64,000 bases of DNA, taken from NCBI RefSeq assembly GCF_013155545.1, contig NZ_JABJVV010000010.1, positions 62,001-126,000 on the forward strand, in the 5' to 3' direction. The notes beneath the pieces are model-generated. The model was not told the origin of the DNA, did not search any database, and worked only from the letters and a program-made list of their open reading frames with translations. Below, one piece after another: positions 37,201 to 46,332 of this stretch. The number at the start of each line of letters is the position of its first letter. Within the stretch, counting starts at the first letter, position 1. The DNA comes from Caenimonas soli. Its GTDB lineage: Bacteria; Pseudomonadota; Gammaproteobacteria; Burkholderiales; Burkholderiaceae_C. The position numbers and the translations under genes are program-made.

Positions 37201-40200
37201 GACCAGTCGGCGATGCTGCCCGACCACATCCTGCACCTCTGGTCCATGGACACCATGCCCGGCGGTACGGGCAAGCAGCTCGCGGGGCAGGCACTGGCCT
37301 TCGACAGCCTGGTCAATACGGCCAAGGCCCTGCAGGAACTCGATCTGGCCGCACCACTGCGCCTCACCGTCGTGACGGCTGGCAGCCAAGCCGTGATGGG
37401 CGAGGCGGTGCCGCATCCCGAGCGGGCGCTGGCCCTGGGGCCCTGCCGCGTGATACCCCAGGAAATACCGAACGTCAGCACGCGCCTGATCGATCTGGCC
37501 CCCTTCGATGTTTCGTCGGAACCGGTCGCGCGCGCCATCGTCTGCGAGGCCCAGCACGCGGATGAATCCGACCTGGTCGCCTATCGCGACGGCGAGCGCT
37601 GGACGCAGCAGCTCGCACCATCCCCGAAGCCGGCCGGCCGCGAACGCCAACTGCTGCGGACGGGGGGCGCCTATCTCATCACCGGGGGGCTGGGCGACAT
37701 CGCACTGGACCTGGCTGCTTTCCTGGCCGCCAAGCACAAGGCGCGGCTGGCCCTCGTCAGCCGGCGCGCCCTGCCGCCGAAGGCCAGCTGGCCTGGCCTT
37801 GCCGCCAGCGGCGATCATTCGGCACAGGTGCGGCTCGTGCGCCGGCTGCTCGCCTTGGAGCAGCAAGGCGCGCAGGTGCTGGCGATCAGCGCCGACGTGG
37901 CGGACCGCGAAGCGATGGCGCGGGTGGTTTCGGAATGCCGGGCCCGCTTTGGCACGATCAATGGTGTTTTCCATGCGGCCGGCGTACTCGACGACGGCCC
38001 GATCGCCACCAAGACGTCGGGCAGCGTGGCGCGCGTGATCAGTCCCAAGGCCTGTGGCGCGCAGGTGCTGCACGAACTGTTGCCGCCCGGCGATCTGGAC
38101 ATCTTCGCGGTGTTCTCCTCCACCAGCGTCTATCTCGGCGTTCCGGGACAAGTCGACTACGTCGCGGCCAACGCCTTCGTCGATTCGCTGGCCGCCTCTC
38201 GTTCGGACGGGCTGGCCGTTCATTGGGGTGTGTGGGGCGACAAAGGCATGGCCGTGCGCACCTACGGCCACCAGAGCCTGGGCCACGAAGCGGCGAATGA
38301 AGGCCACCCGCTCCTGGGCGCACAGGTGGACAGCGAGAACGGCGCGGCCTTCGAGGCGACTTATGCCAGCCGCGACCTGTGGGTGTTGCAGGAACATGCA
38401 GTGGCCGGGCGCGCCGTGCTTCCGGGCACTGCCTACATCGAGATTGCGCGCGCGGCGATGGAAGTGCTCCATCCCGGGGCTGCCGTTGAGATTCGCTCGT
38501 TGTCTTTCGAGGAAGCGATGGTGTTCGACGGCACGTCGGCGCGCATCGTTCGCGTGGAGATGCCGCGCACGCCCGCCGGCTACGATTTCCTGGTGCGCAG
38601 CCGCGATGTACTCGACGACCGCTGGCTGGAGCATGCGAGGGCGAGCGTCAGCGTGTTCCTGGGAACGCTTCCGGCGGCGGCGCCGGTGTCGTCCGCCGGA
38701 TGGCGCAGGGGAGAAATCCCGCAGGAGAAAGCCGTCGCCTTCGGTGCGCGTTGGCGCAACATCACCCGGATGCGTCTCGCCGAGCGCAGCGCCATGGCCG
38801 AGCTGGCGCTGCCGGCGCAGTTCGCCGGGGACCTGGCCGCGTACACCGCCCATCCCGCCATCACCGACATGGCCGCGACCTTCGGCCTTCACCTGGTCAG
38901 CGCGGCGGAACGCGACCAGAACCTGTACGTGCCGCTCTCCGTGGAGCGCATCCGCCTGGTCGCGCCGGTGCCCGCAACTCTAACCAGCCGCGTCGAGCTC
39001 AGGGGCGAGACCAAGAATCGGTTCGCCGCTTTCGACGTCAGCCTCCACGCGCCGGACGGCGCGCCCATCGCCACCTTCGAGGGCTTCTCCCTGCGCGGCG
39101 TGAAACCCGACGCGGTGTCGCACCAGGCCCCCGCCCGGCGGGAGCGTAGCCTGACGGACGCGATGCTGGCCTGTGGCATCAGGGGAGAAGACTCGCACGA
39201 GCTGTTCGCCCGTGTGTTCTCGGGTGCCGGCCGCGACATCATGGTTTCTTCCATCGAGCTCTCGCAGATCAAGCGCGCGATGGCCGAAGCCCGGCCCAAG
39301 GTGACAGTGCGCAAGCCGGGCACCGCGGGCGAGACGGCCGGCAGCGCCGGCCTCAATCCGGTCGAGCGCATCCTCGCCGAGGTCTGGCGCGAACTGCTGG
39401 GCGTGGAGGAGATCGGCACCGAAGACGACTTCTTCGCCCTGGGCGGGCATTCGCTGGCGGCCGTGAGGCTGTTCGCACGGATCAGGAAGCAGTACGCGGT
39501 CGACCTGCCGCTGGCGACCCTGTTCCAGGCCCCCACCTTGGGAGCACTGGCGGCCGTGGTTGCGCACGCGGGCGGCCTGGACACGGCGCAGCCGGCAGCC
39601 GAGCCGAAGAAGCACGCCTCCAATGTGATCTCGCTCGTCACTCGCAGCTGGTCGCCGCTGGTGGCGATCTGTAAGGGGCGAGCCGAGCGCAGGCCGCTGT
39701 TCTGCGTCCATGGCGCCGGCGGCAACGTGCTGAACTTCAAGATCATTTCCGACCGGCTGGGCCATGAACAGCCCTTCTATGGACTGCAAGCTCAGGGTGT
39801 GGACGGCCGCCTGGCGCCGCTCGCCACGATCGAGGAAATGGCCACGCAGTATGTCGAGGCCATCCGGACCGTCGATGCGCACGGTCCGTATCGCCTGGCC
39901 GGCTATTCCGCCGGCGGCGTGATCGCCCTCGAGATGGCACAGCAGCTCAAGAGAGACGGCGCTGCGGTCGAACTTCTGGCAATGATCGACACCCTCTCGC
40001 CCACCGCGGCCAGGCGCAAGGTATCGAACTTCAAGAAGCTCTGGTTGATGCGGCACTGGACCGTGCAGTTCGCGCTGGACTGGCCCGGCCGCCGCCGCAG
40101 GGGCAAGCTGGCGGACGCGACCTATGCGCTGGCGTTGCAACGGCTGGCGCGCGGCGAGCCGCTGCCACCCGAACTGGTGGAGTTTCACCTCTTCCGCAGC

Positions 40201-40473
40201 TTCGTGGCGGCGCAAGAGCGCTATCACCCCGCGCCCTACGACGGCTCCATGGTGCTGTTCAAGGCGACCCAGGCCGACACCCAGTACCTGGGGGCAGGCG
40301 ACACGCTGGGGTGGGACGAGCACATCAGCGACGACATCCGGGTCACCACCATCGCGGGCTCGCATTTCTCGATGATGGCCGAGCCGGGGGTGTCCGAGTT
40401 GATCGCAGCCTTCAAGAAGGAACTGGATCTCCTGGATGGCGATCCGAAACCGCCGCGATCGCGGGTGGCGTAG
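34219..40473 (+). CDS. Type I PKS module: KS-AT-KR-DH-ACP-TE
   Basis: A 2084-aa protein overlapping the NRPS stop by 4 nt. The KS has TACSTS (Cys about 180), EAHGTGT (His 316) and KTNIGHL (His 354). The AT has GHSAG (Ser about 625), with VAAHS in the substrate motif, pointing to malonyl-CoA. A KR structural half (about 910-1080) precedes the catalytic KR (TGGLGDIAL; Tyr about 1314). A DH with H-x3-G-x4-P (His about 1393) and Asp about 1550 follows the KR, the reverse of the usual DH-KR order. ACP Ser is about 1745 and TE Ser about 1897 (GYSAGG) with His about 2049. It would add one C2 unit, reduce and dehydrate it, then release the product. Confidence 0.93.
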
Positions 40474-40506
40474 CGGCCGAGAACGAGGCGCCGCAAGCGA
40501 ACTGCT

Positions 40507-41076
40507 TCAGGCGTTTGACCGGGTGCGCGCCTGACGCAGCGCGGCGACGTTGTCGGCAGGTTTGCCGTCGCCTTTTCGAGCTACCTTGTGCCGGGATTTT
40601 GGCGATTCGGCGTTGCGGGTCGGCGCCATCGATATGTCGCGCTTCTTTGCCGCCGAGATGAACGGTTTCCGTTGTCCGGGAATCGGCGTTTTGATGTTTG
40701 TACTGCCGCCGGTAGTGAGTCTGCAGCCACTCGACTTCTGCGCCCTGGTTGACTTTCCCGCGATCAGCGGACTGGAAGGCTTCGCTCCCCGCCCAGAGCA
40801 GCGCAGGTCGAGGGGCCGCGGCGCCATGATCTTCGATCGAGCCGGCTTCAGTGGCTGCGCCGCCGACCGCGGAAAAGCGGCGGTGCCGACACGGACGGGG
40901 CCGGCATTGGCGGATGACACGGCGACTGGTTCGACGGTCGGGCTGGACTGGCTTAGCTGAGTTGACTCAGACACAGGGGTGGGCTTGTCGACGCCTTTGT
41001 CGACGCCGACCAGCGCCAAGGCCAGCGCGAGGAGGCAGAGCCTGATCCGCCACACGTAGACGCGGGCAGTCTCCAT
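40507..41076 (-). CDS. Hypothetical basic protein with N-terminal signal/anchor (189 aa)
   Basis: The N-terminus has a hydrophobic helix (about 10-26, LCLLALALALVGV) after a basic start, then a long Ser/Pro/Lys/Arg-rich region with no visible fold. It could be exported or membrane-anchored. It is convergent with the PKS gene (33-nt gap). A GGGAAGCTGATC sequence upstream offers only a partial SD. I do not recognise a family. Confidence 0.5.
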   Translation of the reverse strand: METARVYVWRIRLCLLALALALVGVDKGVDKPTPVSESTQLSQSSPTVEPVAVSSANAGPVRVGTAAFPRSAAQPLKPARSKIMAPRPLDLRCSGRGAKPSSPLIAGKSTRAQKSSGCRLTTGGSTNIKTPIPGQRKPFISAAKKRDISMAPTRNAESPKSRHKVARKGDGKPADNVAALRQARTRSNA

Positions 41077-41220
41077 GATCAGCTTCCCTGACGTTGCATG
41101 TTGGTCATGTTCAGCGTTGGCATCCAGACTTACTCTATCTGTGCGACACCGAGCTTGCCGTAGGCTGCACGGGTAGCGCGAGGTAGGCTACTTCCTATGT
41201 CCGGATGGATTTTGCCGGGC

Positions 41221-41697
41221 TCAAAATTTGATCCCGACGTGGGCGCAAAAGAAGGGCCTGTAAAAGGGCCTGGCCAGCAGGTTCAAGGTGACCGACTCGT
41301 TGAGCTTGACTTTGACCGCCGGCATGATTCCCACTCGAAGGCCACTGCTGTTCACCTCGCGGTAGCCGGAGGCGAGGACAGCTCGGATTCCCCCCGAAAT
41401 CTCGGGCGTCCATGGGTAGTAGAGCCCATAGCCCGCATAGAACGATGTCCTTCTGTAGGAGTTCTTGAAAGCGCCGGCCTCGGCCTCGTCGTTCCAGCGT
41501 CCCACGCCGCCGAGGTGGCACGTCAACCCGGCCCCGTAGTTCCACTCGTTCCACCCATGCCGGGCGGAGTACTTCGTCTCGTAGAGGTGTGCGGAAAGCC
41601 CAAAGATATTGAGTTCAGGCTCTCGGCACCATTCAGATGCGTGGGCGCTGAACGAGAGGAACAGAATCCATGCCAAACAGAGCTGCCTGGTACTCAT
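41221..41697 (-). CDS. Small exported protein, probably an outer-membrane beta-barrel (158 aa)
   Basis: Signal peptide at residues 1-20 (LCLAWILFLSFSAHA/S). The mature protein has alternating aromatic residues and a C-terminal Phe (AHVGIKF), as in small beta-barrels; internal segments such as YETKYSARHGWNEWNYGAGL and SFYAGYGLYYPW resemble strand-turn units. Some features recall PagP-like barrels, but no catalytic signature is certain. A lone gene upstream of the EPS-distal hypothetical gene. Confidence 0.65.
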   Translation of the reverse strand: MSTRQLCLAWILFLSFSAHASEWCREPELNIFGLSAHLYETKYSARHGWNEWNYGAGLTCHLGGVGRWNDEAEAGAFKNSYRRTSFYAGYGLYYPWTPEISGGIRAVLASGYREVNSSGLRVGIMPAVKVKLNESVTLNLLARPFYRPFFCAHVGIKF

Positions 41698-41837
41698 GCT
41701 GACCGCCTATCTCTACGGGATGAGTACTCATTAGCGTGCTATCTGCCAACTCAAGTTTGGTGTAAATGACACTTTCTGCCCCGTACAAAGCACCTACGGC
41801 GTACTGCTTAGCTTGGGACTGATGTCATGGGAGGGGC

Positions 41838-42647
41838 TCACTTTTGATCACCGCCGCCCACAATACTGCAACTCTGGCCGCCATCCACCGGCAGGCACAC
41901 GCCATTGATGAAGGACGCCTCGTCCGATGCCAGGAACACTGCGGCGTTGGCGATGTCCCATGCCGTGCCCATCTTCCCCGTTGGCACAGCGCGGTCACGA
42001 GCTGCACGCATCTCTTCCACGGACGCATACTGCGACGAGATCTCGCGGTAGATCAGCGGGGTATCGATCGCGCCGGGAAGAATGGCATTCGCGCGAATAC
42101 CGTGGCGGGCGTACTGCAAAGCGATCGCCACGGTGGCTTGGTTCACTGCGGCCTTGGCCGCGTAATACGCAAAGTACGGATACCCGGCCCATCGAATTGC
42201 CGCCAGCGACGAGATGTTGATGATCACGCCGCTTCCTTGCTTGATCATCTGGGGCAATACGGCCTTTGAGGTGCGATAGACGCTGCCTACATTGATGTCC
42301 ATGGACCGATGCCATGCCGCCTCGTCTATGTCGACGGGCCCGCCCATGAGCGTTGTACCCACGTTGTTGTGCAGGATGTCGATCCGCCCGAAGGCCCGCA
42401 TCGCTCGCTCGACCGCTGCCGCCACCGAGTCCGAACTGGTCACATCAGCCTGGATCGCCATCCCCACGTGATTTTCCGATTCGATGATCTGAACGGTCTC
42501 GCACACAGCCGCCTCAGCAATATCCATGGCGACGACGCGTGCGCCTTCGCGTGCATAGGCGACTGCCGCCGCTTTTCCGTTGCCCCATCCGGGTCCCGAT
42601 GACCCTGCCCCGAACACCAGGGCCACTTTTCCCTTCAGTCGATCCAT
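41838..42647 (-). CDS. SDR-family oxidoreductase (operon end)
   Basis: A 269-aa classical short-chain dehydrogenase with a glycine-rich GAGSSGPGWGNG cofactor loop, an ILHNNVG segment, the catalytic Ser (INISSLAA) and Y-Y-A-A-K (Tyr/Lys pair), and a PGAIDTP motif. It likely oxidises or reduces an alcohol/ketone intermediate using NAD(P). It is the last of seven minus-strand genes and lies 16 nt after the PCC-domain gene, which supports a role in the same catabolic route. Confidence 0.88.
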   Translation of the reverse strand: MDRLKGKVALVFGAGSSGPGWGNGKAAAVAYAREGARVVAMDIAEAAVCETVQIIESENHVGMAIQADVTSSDSVAAAVERAMRAFGRIDILHNNVGTTLMGGPVDIDEAAWHRSMDINVGSVYRTSKAVLPQMIKQGSGVIINISSLAAIRWAGYPYFAYYAAKAAVNQATVAIALQYARHGIRANAILPGAIDTPLIYREISSQYASVEEMRAARDRAVPTGKMGTAWDIANAAVFLASDEASFINGVCLPVDGGQSCSIVGGGDQK

Positions 42648-42663
42648 TACTGCTCCTTCGAAC

Positions 42664-43524
42664 TCACCGGCCTGCGGTTGTTTCGAGAACGATCTCGAAC
42701 GTCACCAGCACAGGGTTCTGCCCGCGTCTAAGCCGCCCCTCTGCCATCTGGCCCGTATGGTCGACCAAACTGATGTCCACATCCGCGCGAAGCGAGCCGT
42801 CAGGCCCAGGCGCGATGTGTCCCTGGCGGATGAAGACCTCGGTCACGAACGGTTCAACAGTTCTACCGTCATCGAACGCAGCACCCACCAGACTTCCAAC
42901 ACCCCCCCGAACCTGCGCATTGCGGATGCCGTGGGCCATGCATACGTTTTCGAGCGAAGTGCAGAGGTCTTCGTTGGGACGCACCCGGACCACCAACGCG
43001 TTGGTGTCAATGTTGGGGGTTGGAATTGCCGCGGGTTGGAACAAGCTGAAATTCGTCTCGGCGTCGGCGCTGACTACAAAGTTGGCGCCAGCTATTAGCC
43101 AGGCGCTGAGCCGAATGGGCTCGGCCACCAGCGACTCCGCTGGCGAGATGTGCCCGCAGCGGCGCCGTCCGTCGGATTCAGTCCAGACCGCATGACAGTG
43201 AAGCCACGACTGGCCGTCGCGCAGCCCGAATGTGATGCACCCAGACTCAAGGCGCGCCGCGCCGACTGCTTCGAAGCGATCGCTGAAGTAGACGGCATGT
43301 TCCGGCGACTTCGACTCGGCTGGCATGAAGAATGCCATTGGGGCCAGGCTGCCGCCGTGGAGTGAGAACACGGCACTGGTGGCGCCATTGGCCGCTACCG
43401 CTTCAGTGAGGCTGTCCAGCAATGACTTGCCACGCGGCAACTCGAGTTCGACCTTCCGGACTGCAGTCGGGATGCTTTGGACGCGCTCTGCGTGCACTGG
43501 TCCCGGATGTTCAATGCTGCGCAC
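42664..43524 (-). CDS. Protein with two PCC/DUF296-like modules
   Basis: The GTG at 43524 with a GGAGGAGG SD is the best start (286 aa) and overlaps the ligase stop by 14 nt. The two halves (about 15-145 and 160-280) each contain the beta-strand-rich pattern of the plant/prokaryote-conserved (PPC, DUF296) domain: a G-G-S or G-G-V-G-S loop after a hydrophobic strand, and His-rich motifs WLHCHAVW in the first copy. It is probably cytoplasmic. The role in this operon is unknown; a ligand-binding or enzymatic role is more likely than DNA binding in this context. Confidence 0.7.
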   Translation of the reverse strand: MRSIEHPGPVHAERVQSIPTAVRKVELELPRGKSLLDSLTEAVAANGATSAVFSLHGGSLAPMAFFMPAESKSPEHAVYFSDRFEAVGAARLESGCITFGLRDGQSWLHCHAVWTESDGRRRCGHISPAESLVAEPIRLSAWLIAGANFVVSADAETNFSLFQPAAIPTPNIDTNALVVRVRPNEDLCTSLENVCMAHGIRNAQVRGGVGSLVGAAFDDGRTVEPFVTEVFIRQGHIAPGPDGSLRADVDISLVDHTGQMAEGRLRRGQNPVLVTFEIVLETTAGR

Positions 43525-45136
43525 GGGCACCCTCCTCCGACGGCACGAGCCCTCGGCGCCGCAGCTCATCCTTCATCATATGCTTCGGCACTTTTCCGAC
43601 GGCGGACTTTGGCAGGGCGTCCCAGAAGTAGACGTGCTTCGGCAGCTTGTAGCGAGCTACGCGGGTAGCCAGCCACTCCAGGATCTGGCCTTCGTCGACC
43701 TGCGCTCCAGGACGTGCCACGCACACGGCTACTCCGATTTCCCCCCATTTCGGGTCAGGCACGCCGAAGACGGCCACCTCCGAGATAGCCTCGTGCGTGA
43801 GGATTTTCTCTTCGATCTCGCGGGGATAGATGTTCGATCCACCTGAGATGTACATGTCGGACGATCGTCCGGTCAGGTAGATATACCCATCGCGGTCCCT
43901 GTACCCGATGTCTCCCGTGCGGAACCAGCCGTTGCGAAATGCCTTGGCGTTCGCCTCCGGATTCTCGAAGTAGCCGGCGAACACCGCCGGCCCGATGACG
44001 CAGATCTCTCCCGGCTGCCCGGGTTCCAGCTCAAGTCCTTTGTCATCCTGCACAGACACTTCCATTCCGGTGCGCTCGTAGCCGCATGTGCCGGTACGGC
44101 CTGCATCGTCAGACCCATCATGATCGCGCGGCGGCAGTACGGTGATGTTGCCGGTAACCTCGCCCAGCCCGTAATACTGAACGAGTACGCTGCCGAGTTT
44201 CTGCAGTGCCAGCTTCTGGTCCTGCCGATACATCGGCGCGCCGGCGTACACAACATAGCGCAGGCTGGAGTGGTCATGCCGGTCGACACTGCTGTCTTCC
44301 ACCAGAAGCTTCAGGATGGTCGGAACGGTGAACAGGTTAGTGAGCCGGTGCTTCTCGATGAGCGCGAACGCCTGCTCTGGATCGAACCGATCCGACGGCA
44401 GCAAGACCGTCTTGCCGCCGCGCGCGATCATGTTGAGCTGGTGGACCCCGGCGCCGTGCGACAGCGGTGCCAGCACGAGGGATCCATCCTCCTCGGTCAC
44501 CCCCGGCATGAGGTCGCTGAGATGATTGTTGATCACGAACGCCATTTGCCCATGCGTCAGCACGGCCGCCTTGGGACGTCCCGTGGTCCCCGAAGTAAAG
44601 AAAAGCCAGCAAGCTGAGTCCCACTTCACCGCGGCATTGGGAACGACTCGACCGCTGCATGCACGGCTCAGTGCGTCGGCCGTAGGGCGATCGTCGTCGG
44701 CAGCGCGGTCTCCCGCGAGCCAGACGACTTGCGTTTCAGGATTGGCGCGGAGCACCGCCGCCGCATGCTCTGGAAAGTCGGACTGGCAGAGAAACACGCG
44801 GGGCTTGGCCACGCTAGCCATGTAGACGACGTCGTCTGGCAGCACCCGGAAATTCGTAGGCACCCAGACCGCACCGATCCGGAATGTTGCCAACATGGAC
44901 TCCAGCATCTCGTTGCTGTTCTTGCTGTGAACGAGGACGGCTTCGCCCTGCTGGACTCCCAGATCGACGAGAGCGGCGGCCAGCGCGGAGACGCGCGCAT
45001 CAAGTTCGGCCCAGGTCCACGAGTGTTCGCCCCAGACCAACGCGATGTGCGCCGGCAGGCGGCGGGAATTCTGCGTCGCCCAGTAAGCCAGGTTCATAGC
45101 CCGACGCGACACCGGGGCCTGATGGATCGTCTTCAT
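43511..45136 (-). CDS. AMP-dependent acyl-CoA synthetase/ligase
   Basis: The ATG at 45136 overlaps the thiolase stop by 4 nt (541 aa). The ANL superfamily motifs are present: LFFTSGTTGRPKAAVLTHG (P-loop like), VQYYGLGEVTG, WFRTGDIGYRDRDGYIYLTGR, and the C-terminal KVPKHMM lysine region (SAVGK). It activates a carboxylic acid to its CoA thioester. Together with a thiolase, two SDRs and a TRAP transporter it likely begins degradation of an imported carboxylate; the substrate is not identified. Confidence 0.9.
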   Translation of the reverse strand: MKTIHQAPVSRRAMNLAYWATQNSRRLPAHIALVWGEHSWTWAELDARVSALAAALVDLGVQQGEAVLVHSKNSNEMLESMLATFRIGAVWVPTNFRVLPDDVVYMASVAKPRVFLCQSDFPEHAAAVLRANPETQVVWLAGDRAADDDRPTADALSRACSGRVVPNAAVKWDSACWLFFTSGTTGRPKAAVLTHGQMAFVINNHLSDLMPGVTEEDGSLVLAPLSHGAGVHQLNMIARGGKTVLLPSDRFDPEQAFALIEKHRLTNLFTVPTILKLLVEDSSVDRHDHSSLRYVVYAGAPMYRQDQKLALQKLGSVLVQYYGLGEVTGNITVLPPRDHDGSDDAGRTGTCGYERTGMEVSVQDDKGLELEPGQPGEICVIGPAVFAGYFENPEANAKAFRNGWFRTGDIGYRDRDGYIYLTGRSSDMYISGGSNIYPREIEEKILTHEAISEVAVFGVPDPKWGEIGVAVCVARPGAQVDEGQILEWLATRVARYKLPKHVYFWDALPKSAVGKVPKHMMKDELRRRGLVPSEEGARAQH

Positions 45137-46302
45137 TTCGTTCGTTCCAGGATGGAAACGTAGTTGGTCACGGCCGCCCCGCCCATATTGAAGACGCCCG
45201 CCAGTTGGGCGTTGGGGATTTGCATATCGCCTGCTTCGCCACACAGCTGCATGGCCGCCATCACGTGCATTGACGCTCCAGTCGCGCCCAACGGGTGGCC
45301 TTTGGCCTTCAATCCACCTGAGGGGTTCACCGGCAGCCGTCCATCCCGGCGGGTCACGCCCTCGCGGATCACTTTCCACCCCTCGCCGGGCTTGGCCAGG
45401 CCCATCGCTTCGTACTCGATCATTTCGGCGATCGTGAAGCAGTCATGCGTTTCTACAAATGCCAGGTCGTCCAGCGAGACACCGGATTCAGCGCGCGCCT
45501 TCTCCCAGGCCCTCCGCGCGCCTTCAAAGGCGATGGGGTCCCGGCGGGACAAAGGCATGAGGTCATTGACGTGCGCGCGCGCCCGGAACCGGATGGCGCG
45601 CAGCAATGTCGCTGCGGTCTCTTCGTCCGCCACGACCAGCGCGGCCGCGCCGTCGGACACCATCGAGCAGTCAGTACGGCGCAGGGGCCCCGCGACCAGC
45701 GGGTTACGGTCGGAAACCGTGTTGCAAAACTCGACGTCGTAGGCCTTGCGGACGTGCGCGTAGGGGTTGTGCACGCCGTTCGCGTGGTTCTTCGCCGCGA
45801 TCATGGCCATCTCTTCGCGGTGATCGCCGTGCCGCTGGAAATACGTCTCGGCAATGCGCGCGAAGATCCCGGCGAACCCGTCGGGGTTCTGTTCTTCCTT
45901 TCGGTAGCAACCGCTGAGCAGGATATCCGGCACCAGGCGTGACGGAACCGCAGTCATTTTCTCCGCGCCGATGGCGAGCGCTATGCGGCCACGTCCGCTT
46001 TCGACATAGTCCAGCGCGCTGTAGAGCGCGGCACTACCGGTGGCACAGGCGTTTTCGACGTGCATCGCCGGCGTGAAGCGAAGGGCCGGTTCGCCGAGCG
46101 ATACCAGGCCTCCTTCGAAACCCTGGGGCGTCAAGCCATTGTTATAGACCCCGACGGTCACGAAGTCGACGTCTTTGGGGGCCACGCCTGCATGATCGAG
46201 GGCGCTTCGTGAAACGCTGGCGATCAGTGACTCGACATCGGGGGCATCGAGCTTGCCGAAGGGTGTGTGGGACCAACCGACGATAACGGCACGCTTGGAC
46301 AT
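45133..46302 (-). CDS. Thiolase-family protein (acetyl-CoA acetyltransferase or SCPx-like)
   Basis: A 389-aa thiolase-fold enzyme with the nucleophile Cys about 86 in VENACATGS, a VETHDCFTI segment (His about 290) and a KAKGHPLGATG motif carrying the second His. It lacks the usual second catalytic Cys motif of degradative thiolases (CxGGGxG), so it matches the lipid-transfer/SCPx-type subgroup. It would cleave a beta-ketoacyl-CoA or act on a related CoA ester in the same pathway as the adjacent ligase. Confidence 0.87.
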   Translation of the reverse strand: MSKRAVIVGWSHTPFGKLDAPDVESLIASVSRSALDHAGVAPKDVDFVTVGVYNNGLTPQGFEGGLVSLGEPALRFTPAMHVENACATGSAALYSALDYVESGRGRIALAIGAEKMTAVPSRLVPDILLSGCYRKEEQNPDGFAGIFARIAETYFQRHGDHREEMAMIAAKNHANGVHNPYAHVRKAYDVEFCNTVSDRNPLVAGPLRRTDCSMVSDGAAALVVADEETAATLLRAIRFRARAHVNDLMPLSRRDPIAFEGARRAWEKARAESGVSLDDLAFVETHDCFTIAEMIEYEAMGLAKPGEGWKVIREGVTRRDGRLPVNPSGGLKAKGHPLGATGASMHVMAAMQLCGEAGDMQIPNAQLAGVFNMGGAAVTNYVSILERTK

Positions 46303-46332
46303 GGAATTTCTCCTGATTTGAATTGCGTAGAC

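Noticed and set aside
36394..38892. 832-codon minus-strand frame opposite the PKS
   Set aside because: Antisense artefact of the PKS gene; no recognisable motif and biased composition.
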